The notes below the pieces were generated by a model. It was given only the letters and a program-made list of their open reading frames with translations, was not told where the DNA came from and did no database searches. The translations under genes were made by a program, and so were the position numbers. DNA of 64,000 nucleotides from Chloroflexota bacterium (GTDB lineage: Bacteria; Chloroflexota; Anaerolineae; Anaerolineales; Villigracilaceae). The stretch spans positions 1 through 64,000 of the forward strand of contig JACRBJ010000074.1 in assembly GCA_016234555.1 (NCBI GenBank). Reading direction: 5' to 3'. Positions within the stretch are counted from its first letter, which is position 1. Each line of letters starts with the position of its first letter. Below are positions 15,926-24,890 of the stretch, in pieces.

Positions 15926-18397
15926 ATGACGACGAAACAAGTTACATTATCAATCAATGGAATAACCGCCGTCGTGCCTGAGGGGACAACGGTGGTGGAT
16001 GCTGCAAAGTCGGTGGGGATCGACATTCCCGTTTTTTGTCATCACCCGAAGCTGGAGCCTGTCGGAATGTGCCGCATGTGTCTGGTGGAGATCGGTCGCC
16101 CGATGCTCGACCGCGCCACGGGTCAGGTGGTGACCGAGAACGGTCAGCCCAAGATTCAGTTCATGCCCAAACTCGAAACTGCCTGCACCAATCGGGTTTC
16201 GGAGGGCATGGTCGTGATGACCATCTCCGACAAGGCGAAGGAAGGTCAGAAAAGCACACTGGAGTTCCTGCTCACTTCGCACCCGCTTGACTGCCCTGTC
16301 TGCGACAAGGGCGGTGAATGTCCGCTGCAAAATTTGACGATGGCTTTTGGTCCAGGAAAAAGCCGCTTTATCTACGACGAGAAAAATCGTCTCGAAAAAC
16401 AGGTTCCGCTCGGCGAGTTGATCTGGCTCGACCGCGAGCGCTGCATCCAATGCGCGCGCTGTATCCGCTTTCAGGATGAGGTGGTGGGCGAATCCGTTTT
16501 GGGATTCGACGAACGCGCACGAAACACCCAGATCGTTTCCCTCTCCGACCCTGGGTTTGATTCCGTTTTCTCCGGCAACACCACCGACATCTGTCCCGTC
16601 GGCGCATTGACCACCGCTGACTTCCGCTTCGGCGCCCGTCCGTGGGAACTTAATGCGCAGGCTTCGATTTGTACGCAGTGTCCAGTCGGGTGCAACACCA
16701 CGCTCAACACGCGTCGCGAAGCCAGGGCTGGTGGTGATGTTGTCATCAAGCGTATCATGCCGCGTCAGAACGAGGAAGTGAATGAAATCTGGCTGTGTGA
16801 CAAGGGGCGCTTCTCAGGCTATCACTACACCGAAAGCAGGAAGCGGCTGACCAAGCCTCTCGTCAGAAAAGAGGAAAAGCTGGCGCGCGCTTCGTGGACT
16901 GCCGCTGTCAATCACGCTGCCGAGAACTTCCTCAAGTTCAAGAAGGATTTCGTCGTGCTGGCTTCGGGACGGCTGGCGAATGAAGACCTGTTCAACTTGA
17001 AGTCACTGGCGGATACGGCGGGCGGCAAAGCCATTTTGTATTCCGACATGGGCGGCGGTGACATCACTCCGCTGGTGGGTGTTGGGCAAGGCACGAACAT
17101 CGGTGAGATGGGCAAGGGCGATGCCATCCTCGTGGTGGCTTCGGACTTGTATCAGGAAGCTCCGATCTGGTGGCTGCGCGTCAAGCAAGCTGCTGACCGT
17201 GGCGCGACGCTGATCGTTGCCAATCCGCGCGGGACCAAACTGGATAGATTTGCGAAGTACGTCATCCGCTATGCGTATGGCGATGAAGTCAAGACGGTCA
17301 ACAATTTCAGCAGGAAGACCAAAATCTCCGATGAGTTTGCCAAATCAAAGAACGCACTGATTTTCTTCGGCAGCGAAGGACTCGGCTTGAACGGTTCGTC
17401 CATGCTGGCTTCGGCTTGCGCCACGCTGTTGAAAGAGACCGAGCACATTGGCAAGCCGAACAACGGCTTGATCGGCGTCTGGCAGCGGGTCAACGACCAA
17501 GGTGCGTGGGAGGTTGGTTTCCGTCCCGAGCCTGATCTGGAGAAGGCGCTCAAGGGCAAGGCGGTTTACATCGTCGGCGCTGACCCTGTGGGCGATGACC
17601 CCTTGCTGGCGAAGGCGCTCAAAGGTGCGAAGTTCGTCGCCGTGCAGGACATCCTCGAAACTGCAACTACCGAAATTGCGGATGTGGTCTTCCCCGCGCA
17701 GGCGTACACTGAACGCGAGGGAACTTTCACATCGGGCGAGCGCCGCGTGCAAAGGTTCTATGCCGCCGTCCCGCCCAAGGGTGAGACCAAGCCCGATTTC
17801 GCGATCACCTCACAGGTTGCCAAAGGCATGGGCGTCATCCTCGAAGGCACGTCCGCTTCGGTCGTCTTCGACATCCTCGCCGATTCGCTCGAAGCCTTTG
17901 CCGATCTGAATTACGAAAAACTCGCTGAAGTACGCGGTCAATATCCCATCGTTGGGCGCGGCGACTTGTATTACGGCGGCACGACCTACGAGAACACGCA
18001 AGGGCTGGGAGCCCAACTCGTCCCGACCGCCGAGGCTGGGGGAACATTGCACATCCCGAAGGTCAGGAAGGAAGCCGCGCTTCGTCCGAAGGAAAGTGAA
18101 CTGTTGGCTGTTCCCGTCAGCAAGTTGTACGACCTCGGCGTGACAGTCAACCCTGCGCAACTGCTCCACCCGCGAATTGGCGAAGCCTCGGTGACGCTGC
18201 ACCCGTCCACGGCGGAGAGCCTTGGGCTGGAGGCTGGCTCACAGGTGAGAATCAGCTTCGCGGGAGTCAAAGCCGAAGCGACTCTCAAACTCGACGACAC
18301 CATCTCGACGGGCGTGGTGCTGGTCCCGCGCAGCATGGGGCTGGGGATTCGGGAACCAGTTGTGGCGCGTGCCCTGAGCCTGTCGAAGGGAAGGTGA
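15926..18397 (+). CDS. nuoG: NADH-quinone oxidoreductase subunit G
   Basis: The 75-kDa subunit, a molybdopterin-oxidoreductase-like protein carrying several iron-sulfur clusters. The N-terminal ferredoxin part shows FCHHPKLEPVGMCRMC, then the His/Cys cluster region (LTSHPLDCPVCDKGGECPLQ) and CIQCARCIRFQDE. A further CTQCPVGC followed about 30 residues later by LCDKGRF matches the ligand set of the extra cluster N7, which only some bacteria have. The rest is the degenerate molybdopterin-fold domain. 823 residues. The last residues, ARALSLSKGR, come from a dispersed repeat, so the native C-terminus has been replaced or extended. Confidence 0.96.
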   Translation: MTTKQVTLSINGITAVVPEGTTVVDAAKSVGIDIPVFCHHPKLEPVGMCRMCLVEIGRPMLDRATGQVVTENGQPKIQFMPKLETACTNRVSEGMVVMTISDKAKEGQKSTLEFLLTSHPLDCPVCDKGGECPLQNLTMAFGPGKSRFIYDEKNRLEKQVPLGELIWLDRERCIQCARCIRFQDEVVGESVLGFDERARNTQIVSLSDPGFDSVFSGNTTDICPVGALTTADFRFGARPWELNAQASICTQCPVGCNTTLNTRREARAGGDVVIKRIMPRQNEEVNEIWLCDKGRFSGYHYTESRKRLTKPLVRKEEKLARASWTAAVNHAAENFLKFKKDFVVLASGRLANEDLFNLKSLADTAGGKAILYSDMGGGDITPLVGVGQGTNIGEMGKGDAILVVASDLYQEAPIWWLRVKQAADRGATLIVANPRGTKLDRFAKYVIRYAYGDEVKTVNNFSRKTKISDEFAKSKNALIFFGSEGLGLNGSSMLASACATLLKETEHIGKPNNGLIGVWQRVNDQGAWEVGFRPEPDLEKALKGKAVYIVGADPVGDDPLLAKALKGAKFVAVQDILETATTEIADVVFPAQAYTEREGTFTSGERRVQRFYAAVPPKGETKPDFAITSQVAKGMGVILEGTSASVVFDILADSLEAFADLNYEKLAEVRGQYPIVGRGDLYYGGTTYENTQGLGAQLVPTAEAGGTLHIPKVRKEAALRPKESELLAVPVSKLYDLGVTVNPAQLLHPRIGEASVTLHPSTAESLGLEAGSQVRISFAGVKAEATLKLDDTISTGVVLVPRSMGLGIREPVVARALSLSKGR
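18372..18390 (+). repeat. CCCTGAGCCTGTCGAAGGG repeat forming the nuoG C-terminus
   Basis: This 19-base word is translated as ALSLSKG at the very end of nuoG. It belongs to the CCTGAGC...TCGAAGG family, which also appears in the gap at 37066-37200 (CCCTGAGCGGAG, TCGAAGGGC and their complements). Confidence 0.7.
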
Positions 18398-18403
18398 AAT
18401 AAG

Positions 18404-19573
18404 ATGGATTGGACTATCTGGCTTGAATGGGTGATCAAGGGGCTGGTGCTTTGCCTCGTCCTGTTGGTTGGATTCGCCTACCTGACCTGGTACGAGCGTC
18501 GAGCTCTGGCGCGGATTCAGGTGCGGGTGGGTCCCAACCGCGCGGGCTATCAGGGCTTGCTCCAGCCGATTGCGGATGCGGTCAAGTTGATCTTCAAGGA
18601 GGAACTGACTCCGTCGCGGGTGTATAAAGTGGCGTTTTTGCTCGCGCCCGTGCTGACGGTTGTCCCATCGCTGGTTTTGGCGGCGGTCATTCCGCTGGGA
18701 ACTTCGTTCAATTTGTTCGGACGTGAGATTACTTTGTACGTTGCAAACTTGAACGTTGGCGTGCTGTACCTGACATCCATCGCCTCAATTGCGGTTTACG
18801 GAATCGTGCTGGCGGGCTGGTCAAGCAATAACAAGTACGCCATGCTCGGTGGCGTGCGAGCCACGGCGCAGATGGTCTCGTATGAGCTTTCGCTTGGATT
18901 GTGTTTTGCAATTGCCGTCGTCATGGGCAATTCGATGAACTTGAACGAAATTGTGAATGCTCAAAAAGACATGTGGTTTGCGGTGATTCAGCCTGTGGGC
19001 GCGTTCGTCTTTTTGATCGTCACGCTGGCAGAGGTCAACCGCGCGCCGTTTGACATGCCCGAAGCCGAGCAGGAATTGACCGCCGGCTATCACTCGGAAT
19101 ATTCTGGCATGAAGTTTGCGCTCTTCTTCATGGCTGAATACCAGAAGATGATCGTCATCTCGATGATCGCCGCCACGCTGTTCTTCGGCGGTTACCGTGA
19201 GATCTGGTTCCTAAAAGATACCTTTCTCAGCGTGGATGCCATTTGGACGATTGGATCGTGGCAGTTCAAAGCCTGGTTCCTGGGTCCCATCTACCTGCTG
19301 ATTAAAGTCATCGTTTTGTTGTTCGGCATGATCTGGATCCGTGCCACCTGGCCCCGAATCCGCTATGACCGTTTGATGTCCTTCGGTTGGAAGGTTTTGC
19401 TTCCGCTCTCTTTCGTGACCGCCTTCATCACTGCAACTGGAATTTTGCTGGCGCAGGAATTCGACAACCAACTTTATCTGTATGCTATTCCCGCGCTTTC
19501 CATCATCAGCGCACTGGTGGCTGTGATGTTTATTTATCGTGATTTGAGGAGAAAATCCCATGGGCGTATTTGA
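18404..19573 (+). CDS. nuoH: NADH-quinone oxidoreductase subunit H
   Basis: The membrane subunit at the junction of the two arms of complex I, lining the quinone entry. About eight hydrophobic segments. Signatures are TWYERRALARIQVRVGPNRAG and GLLQPIADAVKLIFKEE, then AEVNRAPFDMPEAEQELTAG and the later IRATWPRIRYDRLM. 389 residues, slightly longer than E. coli. The stop overlaps nuoI by 14 bases. Confidence 0.97.
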   Translation: MDWTIWLEWVIKGLVLCLVLLVGFAYLTWYERRALARIQVRVGPNRAGYQGLLQPIADAVKLIFKEELTPSRVYKVAFLLAPVLTVVPSLVLAAVIPLGTSFNLFGREITLYVANLNVGVLYLTSIASIAVYGIVLAGWSSNNKYAMLGGVRATAQMVSYELSLGLCFAIAVVMGNSMNLNEIVNAQKDMWFAVIQPVGAFVFLIVTLAEVNRAPFDMPEAEQELTAGYHSEYSGMKFALFFMAEYQKMIVISMIAATLFFGGYREIWFLKDTFLSVDAIWTIGSWQFKAWFLGPIYLLIKVIVLLFGMIWIRATWPRIRYDRLMSFGWKVLLPLSFVTAFITATGILLAQEFDNQLYLYAIPALSIISALVAVMFIYRDLRRKSHGRI

Positions 19574-20081
19574 ACCCGTCATCGAACTTGGGCGCGGACT
19601 TGCCGAAACGCTCCGCTCCTTTTTGTTCGAGCCGACTGTCACCATTCAATATCCCGAAGAAAAACGTGAAGTCCGTCCGCGCTATCGTGGACGTCACATC
19701 CTGCACCGCTACGAGAACGGACTCGAAAAATGTATCGGATGTTCGCTCTGCGCCGCCGCGTGTCCCTCGGATGCGATCTTCGTCGAATCCGCCGAGAACA
19801 CCGACGAGAAGCGCTTCTCACCTGGACAGCGTTACGCCTCGACCTACGAGATCAACATGATGCGTTGTATCTACTGCGGCTTCTGCGAGGACGCCTGTCC
19901 CACCGAAGCGATCACCCTCGGCGACAACTACGAACTCGCCTACACCGACCGCCGTGATTCGATCTATCCAAAAGAGAAACTTCTCGAACCCGCTCCCTCT
20001 GCGGACATGTCCACTCCGCGCAAGGTGGAGCCTGGCGTGTATAACCGCTCGGTGCCAGAAATGCAAAACCCAACCGATTGA
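19560..20081 (+). CDS. nuoI: NADH-quinone oxidoreductase subunit I
   Basis: A ferredoxin-like subunit with clusters N6a and N6b. Both motifs are intact: CIGCSLCAAACPSD and CIYCGFCEDACPTE. 173 residues; the N-terminal helix sits on the membrane surface near NuoH. A 60-base A/T-biased repeat separates it from nuoJ. Confidence 0.97.
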   Translation: MGVFEPVIELGRGLAETLRSFLFEPTVTIQYPEEKREVRPRYRGRHILHRYENGLEKCIGCSLCAAACPSDAIFVESAENTDEKRFSPGQRYASTYEINMMRCIYCGFCEDACPTEAITLGDNYELAYTDRRDSIYPKEKLLEPAPSADMSTPRKVEPGVYNRSVPEMQNPTD

Positions 20082-20141
20082 CGATTTTGGATTTACGATT
20101 TTGGATTGGCGTAATCGCAAATCGTCAATCGTAAATCGGAA
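20082..20141. repeat. CGATTTTGGATTTACGATT-type repeat between nuoI and nuoJ
   Basis: Two direct copies of CGATTTTGGATT are followed by their inverse-like AATCGTcaATCGTAAATCGGAAAT. The same wording (AATCGTAAATCTAAAATCGGAAATC) precedes the second ABC exporter gene at 37206-37234, so it is a dispersed family, not part of nuoJ. Confidence 0.7.
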
Positions 20142-20684
20142 ATGAACTTGCCCATGACTTCCGAACTCCTCGTCTTCCTTGTCCTTTCCCTCGTTGCCAT
20201 CGCCAGCGCGCTTGGCATGTTGTTCAGCCGCAACACCATCTACTCGGCATTGTTCCTCGTGCTGAACTTTGTCACCGTGGCGGTTTTCTACCTGATGCTC
20301 GGCGCGCCGTTCATTGCCATGTCGCAGATCACCGTCTATGCGGGCGCGATCATGGTGCTGTTCCTCTTCGTCATCATGTTGCTCGGCGCGGAAAGCGTGA
20401 CTTCTCCAACGCAGGGCATGTCATGGCAAAGACCGCTGGCTTTTCTGCTGGCAATCACGCTGACAGTGGAATCTGTCTACCTGATCTTTGCCCGCGCCAA
20501 ACTGGACACAGTCATCACCGCGCCTGACGCCGCCACGAACTCGATGGAAAGTCTGCGCGAAATGGCGATGACCCTCTTTGACAAGTTTCTTCTGCCGTTC
20601 GAGGTCACGTCAATTTTGCTGTTAGTCGCGATGGTCGGCGCGATTGTTTTGGCGAAGAAGGAAAGGGTAGGGAGTAAATCATGA
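20142..20684 (+). CDS. nuoJ: NADH-quinone oxidoreductase subunit J
   Basis: A membrane subunit with five hydrophobic segments. It contains the NTIYSALFLVLNFVTVAVFYLML and QITVYAGAIMVLFLFVIMLLG stretches, with a pi-bulge-type helix region conserved in the family. 180 residues from the ATG at 20142; an ATG at 20154 (MTSELLVF) is equally plausible because the upstream sequence is a repeat. It overlaps nuoK by 4 bases. Confidence 0.95.
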   Translation: MNLPMTSELLVFLVLSLVAIASALGMLFSRNTIYSALFLVLNFVTVAVFYLMLGAPFIAMSQITVYAGAIMVLFLFVIMLLGAESVTSPTQGMSWQRPLAFLLAITLTVESVYLIFARAKLDTVITAPDAATNSMESLREMAMTLFDKFLLPFEVTSILLLVAMVGAIVLAKKERVGSKS

Positions 20685-21001
20685 TTTCAGTGGATTATTA
20701 CATCATCCTTTCAGCCATCCTGTTCACCATTGGTGCACTGGGCGTGCTGATTCGCCGCAACCCGCTGGTGATTTTCATGTCCATTGAGTTGATGCTCAAC
20801 GCGGCAAACCTTGCCTTCGTCGCCTTCGGGCGTTCATGGGAGATTGCCAAAGGCGAGCCATTTTTCAATGGACAGATCTTCGTCTTCTTCGTCATCGCCG
20901 TTGCCGCCGCGGAAGTGGCTGTGGGACTGGCGTTGATCGTCGAGATTTTCAAGACGAAGAAGAATATCAATATTGACGAGATGAATTCTTTGAAGGGATA
21001 A
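20681..21001 (+). CDS. nuoK: NADH-quinone oxidoreductase subunit K
   Basis: A small membrane subunit homologous to MrpC, three membrane helices in 106 residues. It has the conserved LIRRNPLVIFMSIELMLNAAN with the membrane glutamate used in proton movement, and VIAVAAAEVAVGLALIV. Its start overlaps the nuoJ stop (ATGA). A 99-base repeat element follows. Confidence 0.96.
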   Translation: MISVDYYIILSAILFTIGALGVLIRRNPLVIFMSIELMLNAANLAFVAFGRSWEIAKGEPFFNGQIFVFFVIAVAAAEVAVGLALIVEIFKTKKNINIDEMNSLKG

Positions 21002-21008
21002 CGTTTTC

Positions 21009-21107
21009 CGTCATTGCGAGGGCAGTGTTCTTCTGCCCGAAGCAATCCCCAACCCAAAATGGGAGATTGCTTCGCCGCGAAAAACAAGAGCGCGGCTCAC
21101 AATGACG
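21009..21107. repeat. CGTCATTGCGAG...CTCACAATGACG element between nuoK and nuoL
   Basis: The ends CGTCATTGCGAG (21009-21020) and CTCACAATGACG (to 21107) are inverted with one mismatch. Inside, GGGCAG/CTGCCC and GAAGCAATC (21039-21047)/GATTGCTTC (21065-21073) form further hairpins. This wording is, to my knowledge, a widespread intergenic repeat in several bacterial phyla. It forces the nuoL start to be the ATG at 21125 rather than an upstream in-frame codon. Confidence 0.85.
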
Positions 21108-21124
21108 AAATACTCGGAGAACTT

Positions 21125-23224
21125 ATGCACTTAAGCGAAACAATTATTTCCCTCGCCCCGTGGCTGGTCTTTGCACCGCTGACAGGCTTGCTGATCAACT
21201 TGATCTTCGGCAGGCGCTTCGGCGAAAAGACGATTGGCACCGTGGCAAGCCTGGCATCGGGAGCGGCGTTTGTCGTCTCTGTCTTGCTGGCGTATTCAGT
21301 CTCGATCAATCACGGCGAAGTGATGCGCTGGCGTCTGGCGGAGTGGATTCACATCGGCACGCTCAGCCTCGACTGGACCTTCCGCATCGACTCGCTCTCG
21401 ACCACGATGATGCTGGTCGTCTCTGGCGTCGGGACTCTCATCCACATCTACGCCATCGGATACATGCACGAGGATGTGCGCTTCAAACATCAGGAGGGAC
21501 GCTTCGCGCGCTTCTTCATCTTCCTCAACCTATTCATCGCGGCGATGATGATCCTCGTCAGCGGTGACTCGTACCTGATGCTCTTCGTTGGCTGGGAGGG
21601 TGTGGGGCTGTGCTCCTTCCTGCTCATCGGCTTCTGGTTCGAGATGGACACGCTTGGGCGTCCCTCGTGGGCGAACTCGGATGCGGGCAACAAGGCATTT
21701 ATCGCCAACCGCATCGGTGACTTTGGATTTTTGATTGCCGCCTTCCTGATGTTTTGGAATTTCGGCTCGCTTCAATTTGATGAGGTCTTTCTGGGCGCGA
21801 GTTCGCTCTCCGCGATCAACTCCCCGCTGACGGTGGCGATCACCCTCTTCCTGCTTTTGGGCGTGGCGGGCAAGTCGGCGCAGATTCCGCTCTATGTCTG
21901 GTTGCCAGACGCGATGGCGGGTCCCACCCCCGTTTCGGCGTTGATCCATGCCGCGACGATGGTCACGGCGGGCGTGTACCTCGTCGCCCGTTCTGCGCCG
22001 ATTTACACTACCGCTCCCGCCGCGCAATATCTGGTGGCAATGACTGGCGCGATCACTGCGCTCTTCGCCGCGACGATTGCCGTCGGTCAATATGACATCA
22101 AGAAGGTGCTGGCGTATTCCACCGTTTCACAGCTTGGTTTCATGGTCGCTGCGGTTGGTATGGGCGCGTATGTGGCGGGGATGTTCCACCTCGTCACGCA
22201 TGCTTTCTTCAAGGCGCTGCTCTTCCTCTCGGCTGGTTCGGTCATCCTCGGTCTGGAACGCGGACATCATCACCTGGAGAAAGTAAAAAGTAAAAAGAAA
22301 GAAGGAAAGGGGCATAATCACGAGGTCTTCGATCCAGGCGACATGCACAACATGGGCGGACTTCGCAAGACGATGCCCGTGACCTTCTGGCTTTACATCG
22401 TCGGCACGTTGGCGTTGGCTGGGATTTTCCCCTTCGCGGGCTTTTGGTCGAAGGATGAAATTCTTCTCGACGCCCGCCTGCATTTCCCCGCCGTTTACTG
22501 GCTGCTGACCATCGCGGCTTTCTTCACCGCCTTTTACATGGGACGTCAGATCTGGATGGTCTTCTTCGGCGAGTCTCGCACTGAAGCCGCCGCGCACGCG
22601 GAGGAAAGCCCCAAAGTGATGACCGTCCCGCTGATGGTTTTGGCGGCGCTCTCAGTTTTGGGCGGCGGATTGAATCTGCCCTTCAATGGATTCCACAATC
22701 TCGGTCATTGGCTCGAACACACTTTGGGCGAAGTCGAATCCCTGCCGCTGGATTTGACCGTCGCGGGCGTATCCATGCTGTTGGCTTTGACTGCCATCTT
22801 CGTCTCGTGGCTACTCTACGGGCGGACTCCGCTCAAGGCTGGTCAACCCGACCCGCTCAAGAGACTCGGTCTGGTTTTCACGGGCATGGAAAACAAATGG
22901 TTAGTGGATGAGTTTTATCAAGTCGCTATTATCGAGCCATTCAAAAAATTATCGCAATTTCTCGCGGACGTAATCGACTGGCGCTTCTGGCATGACTTCG
23001 TGCATGACACAGTTATTCTGGGAACCTACAACTGGTTGAGCACAATTGCCCTCGACCACTACGTCGACCAAAAAGGTATCGACGCTTTTGCCAACTGGCT
23101 CGGCACGGCAACGCAATGGATTTCTCAAACCATCCGCAAGGTGCAGAACGGTTTTGTCCGCTCGTACGCGCTGGCTGTGATGCTGGGCGTTGTTGTTATT
23201 TTGGGATACCTCATCTTCAAGTAG
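21125..23224 (+). CDS. nuoL: NADH-quinone oxidoreductase subunit L
   Basis: The distal antiporter-like proton-pumping subunit, about 16 membrane helices and the lateral helix at the C-terminus. Signatures are TFRIDSLSTTMMLVVSGVG, GWEGVGLCSFLLIGFW, PLYVWLPDAMAGPTPVSALIHAATMVTAGVYL and KKVLAYSTVSQLGFM. About 699 residues, longer than the E. coli 613, partly because of a Lys-rich insert (EKVKSKKKEGKGHNHE) near residue 390. GGAG lies nine bases before the ATG at 21125. Confidence 0.96.
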   Translation: MHLSETIISLAPWLVFAPLTGLLINLIFGRRFGEKTIGTVASLASGAAFVVSVLLAYSVSINHGEVMRWRLAEWIHIGTLSLDWTFRIDSLSTTMMLVVSGVGTLIHIYAIGYMHEDVRFKHQEGRFARFFIFLNLFIAAMMILVSGDSYLMLFVGWEGVGLCSFLLIGFWFEMDTLGRPSWANSDAGNKAFIANRIGDFGFLIAAFLMFWNFGSLQFDEVFLGASSLSAINSPLTVAITLFLLLGVAGKSAQIPLYVWLPDAMAGPTPVSALIHAATMVTAGVYLVARSAPIYTTAPAAQYLVAMTGAITALFAATIAVGQYDIKKVLAYSTVSQLGFMVAAVGMGAYVAGMFHLVTHAFFKALLFLSAGSVILGLERGHHHLEKVKSKKKEGKGHNHEVFDPGDMHNMGGLRKTMPVTFWLYIVGTLALAGIFPFAGFWSKDEILLDARLHFPAVYWLLTIAAFFTAFYMGRQIWMVFFGESRTEAAAHAEESPKVMTVPLMVLAALSVLGGGLNLPFNGFHNLGHWLEHTLGEVESLPLDLTVAGVSMLLALTAIFVSWLLYGRTPLKAGQPDPLKRLGLVFTGMENKWLVDEFYQVAIIEPFKKLSQFLADVIDWRFWHDFVHDTVILGTYNWLSTIALDHYVDQKGIDAFANWLGTATQWISQTIRKVQNGFVRSYALAVMLGVVVILGYLIFK
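22280..22312 (+). repeat. Purine-rich insert inside nuoL
   Basis: AAGTAAAAAGTAAAAAGAAA-type sequence encodes a KVKSKKKEGKG loop between two membrane helices of NuoL. The low-complexity DNA contrasts sharply with the GC-rich flanks. It may be another translated repeat, placed in a cytoplasmic or outer loop where it does no harm. Confidence 0.45.
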
Positions 23225-23225
23225 T

Positions 23226-23302
23226 TTACAGGTTTACAAGTTTTCAGGTTGACAGGTTTTGAACCTTCCAACTTTCCAACCTTCAAACCTTCCAACTCAA
23301 GG
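23226..23302. repeat. TTTACAGG / CCTTCCAA repeat between nuoL and nuoM
   Basis: TTTACAGGTTTACAAG with TTCAGGTTGACAGG is followed by four copies of ACCTTCCAAC-like words. This is a low-complexity spacer with no coding signal, ending just before the nuoM Shine-Dalgarno (AAGGAATTGAC). Confidence 0.65.
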
Positions 23303-23309
23303 AATTGAC

Positions 23310-24824
23310 ATGGAATTTCTTTTACAACCTCTTACTCTCCTGACCTTCTTCCCGCTCCTGGGCGTGCTGGTGATTCTCTTCCTGAAATCGGAGCAGAAGA
23401 ACGCCATCCGCTGGGTTGCGTTGGCCACGACCCTGCTCACGTTTGGAATCTCGCTCTGGGTGTTGACCCAGTTCAAGGCGGCGAATCCCGACTTGCAGCT
23501 CGAAGCCAGGTACTCGTGGATTCAAGTCGCGGGCTGGGACATCCAATACTATCTCGCGGTGGACGGCTTGAGCATCCTTCTCGTCCTGCTGACGGGGCTG
23601 CTCACGCCCATCTCCATCCTCTCCACGTGGACAGCCGTCGAAGACCGCGTCAAGGATTTCATGGTCTTCTTCCTGCTCTTGGAAGTGGGCATGATGGGCG
23701 TCTTCCTCGCGCAGGATTTGTTCCTGTTCTACATCTTCTGGGAATTCACTCTCGTGCCGATGTACTTCCTCATCGGCTTGTGGGGCGGACCGCGCCGCGT
23801 GTATGCCGCCGTCAAGTTTTTCCTTTACACGATGGCGGGTTCCATCCTGATGCTGATTGCCATCATCTGGCTTGGCATTGAAGGCAACACCTTCTCTGTG
23901 CCCGCGTTGATTGCCCAGGGTGGCATTCCCGCGAATATTCAGATGTGGCTTTTCATTGCCTTCGCCGCTGCCTTCGCGATTAAAGTCCCGATGTGGCCCC
24001 TGCACTCGTGGCTGCCCGACGCCCACGTCGAAGCGCCGACTGCGGGTTCGGTCATCCTTGCGGGCGTTCTGCTCAAGATGGGAACGTACGGCTTCCTGCG
24101 TTTCAACATTCCGCTTTTCCCCGAAGCGACTGTCCGAGCCGCCCCGTGGATTGCGTTGCTGGCGACCATCGGCATTATCTACGGCGCGGCGGTTTCCTAC
24201 GCCCAGGCGGATGTAAAAAAACTGGTGGCGTATTCCTCCGTCAGTCACCTCGGGTTTGTGATGCTTGGTTTGTTCGCGCTCAATCCCCAAGGTGTGGCGG
24301 GCGCGATTCTGCAAATGGTCAACCACGGACTTAGCACGGGCGCGCTGTTCCTTCTCATCGGCATGGTCTACGAGCAGACTCACACCCGCGAGATCAAAGT
24401 CTACGGCGGACTGTGGAAGAGCATGCCAGTCTTCGGCACGATCATGTTGATTTCTGCGCTCTCTTCAATGGGCTTGCCTGGACTGAATGGATTCGTGGGT
24501 GAGTTTACAATTTTGCTCGGCGCGTTTGGCGCAGGTTTGCATGGTGGTTCTTATACGCCGTTTGGCGGCGTTTGGTTTGCTGGCATCTCCGCGCTCGGTG
24601 TCATCATGGCGGCGGTCTACATCCTCTACATGTTCCAAAAGATGTTCCTCGGACCCGCTGGCGAAGTCACCAAAGAGCACGAACTCAAAGACCTCAACTG
24701 GCGCGAAATCCTCACCGTCGCCCCGCTGCTGGTTCTCATGTTCTGGATTGGTCTCTACCCCGCGCCGTTCTTCAACTTGATAGCTCCCGCCGTCGAGAAG
24801 ATTTTATCTACCCTGCCTTTATAG
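23310..24824 (+). CDS. nuoM: NADH-quinone oxidoreductase subunit M
   Basis: An antiporter-like proton-pumping subunit with about 14 membrane helices in 504 residues. Conserved features are YYLAVDGLSILLVLLTGLLTP, FYIFWEFTLVPMYFLIGLWGG, the PMWPLHSWLPDAHVEAPTAGSVILAGVLLKMGTYG region and VKKLVAYSSVSHLGFVMLG. The ATG at 23310 has AAGGAA at a good distance. A palindromic repeat separates it from nuoN. Confidence 0.97.
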   Translation: MEFLLQPLTLLTFFPLLGVLVILFLKSEQKNAIRWVALATTLLTFGISLWVLTQFKAANPDLQLEARYSWIQVAGWDIQYYLAVDGLSILLVLLTGLLTPISILSTWTAVEDRVKDFMVFFLLLEVGMMGVFLAQDLFLFYIFWEFTLVPMYFLIGLWGGPRRVYAAVKFFLYTMAGSILMLIAIIWLGIEGNTFSVPALIAQGGIPANIQMWLFIAFAAAFAIKVPMWPLHSWLPDAHVEAPTAGSVILAGVLLKMGTYGFLRFNIPLFPEATVRAAPWIALLATIGIIYGAAVSYAQADVKKLVAYSSVSHLGFVMLGLFALNPQGVAGAILQMVNHGLSTGALFLLIGMVYEQTHTREIKVYGGLWKSMPVFGTIMLISALSSMGLPGLNGFVGEFTILLGAFGAGLHGGSYTPFGGVWFAGISALGVIMAAVYILYMFQKMFLGPAGEVTKEHELKDLNWREILTVAPLLVLMFWIGLYPAPFFNLIAPAVEKILSTLPL

Positions 24825-24832
24825 TAATCTTA

Positions 24833-24879
24833 CCCTCACCCCAACCCCTCTCCCTCAGGGAGAGGGGCAGGGGTGAGGG
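24833..24879. repeat. CCCTCACCCC...GGGGTGAGGG palindrome between nuoM and nuoN
   Basis: CCCTCACCCC pairs with GGGGTGAGGG and the inner CCCCTCTCCCT pairs with AGGGAGAGGGG around a single base, making a long hairpin of 47 bases. A related sequence is inserted inside the ABC exporter gene at 36356-36394. Confidence 0.85.
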
Positions 24880-24890
24880 ATGGAGCGTTC

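Noticed and set aside
21014..21124. An N-terminal extension of NuoL
   Set aside because: The in-frame sequence upstream of ATG 21125 is entirely the CGTCATTGCGAG repeat element; the ATG at 21125 has its own GGAG.
23322..24383. A 353-codon minus-strand open frame
   Set aside because: It is antisense to nuoM in a GC-biased codon phase and rich in Arg, Glu and His, as expected from reverse reading of a membrane protein.
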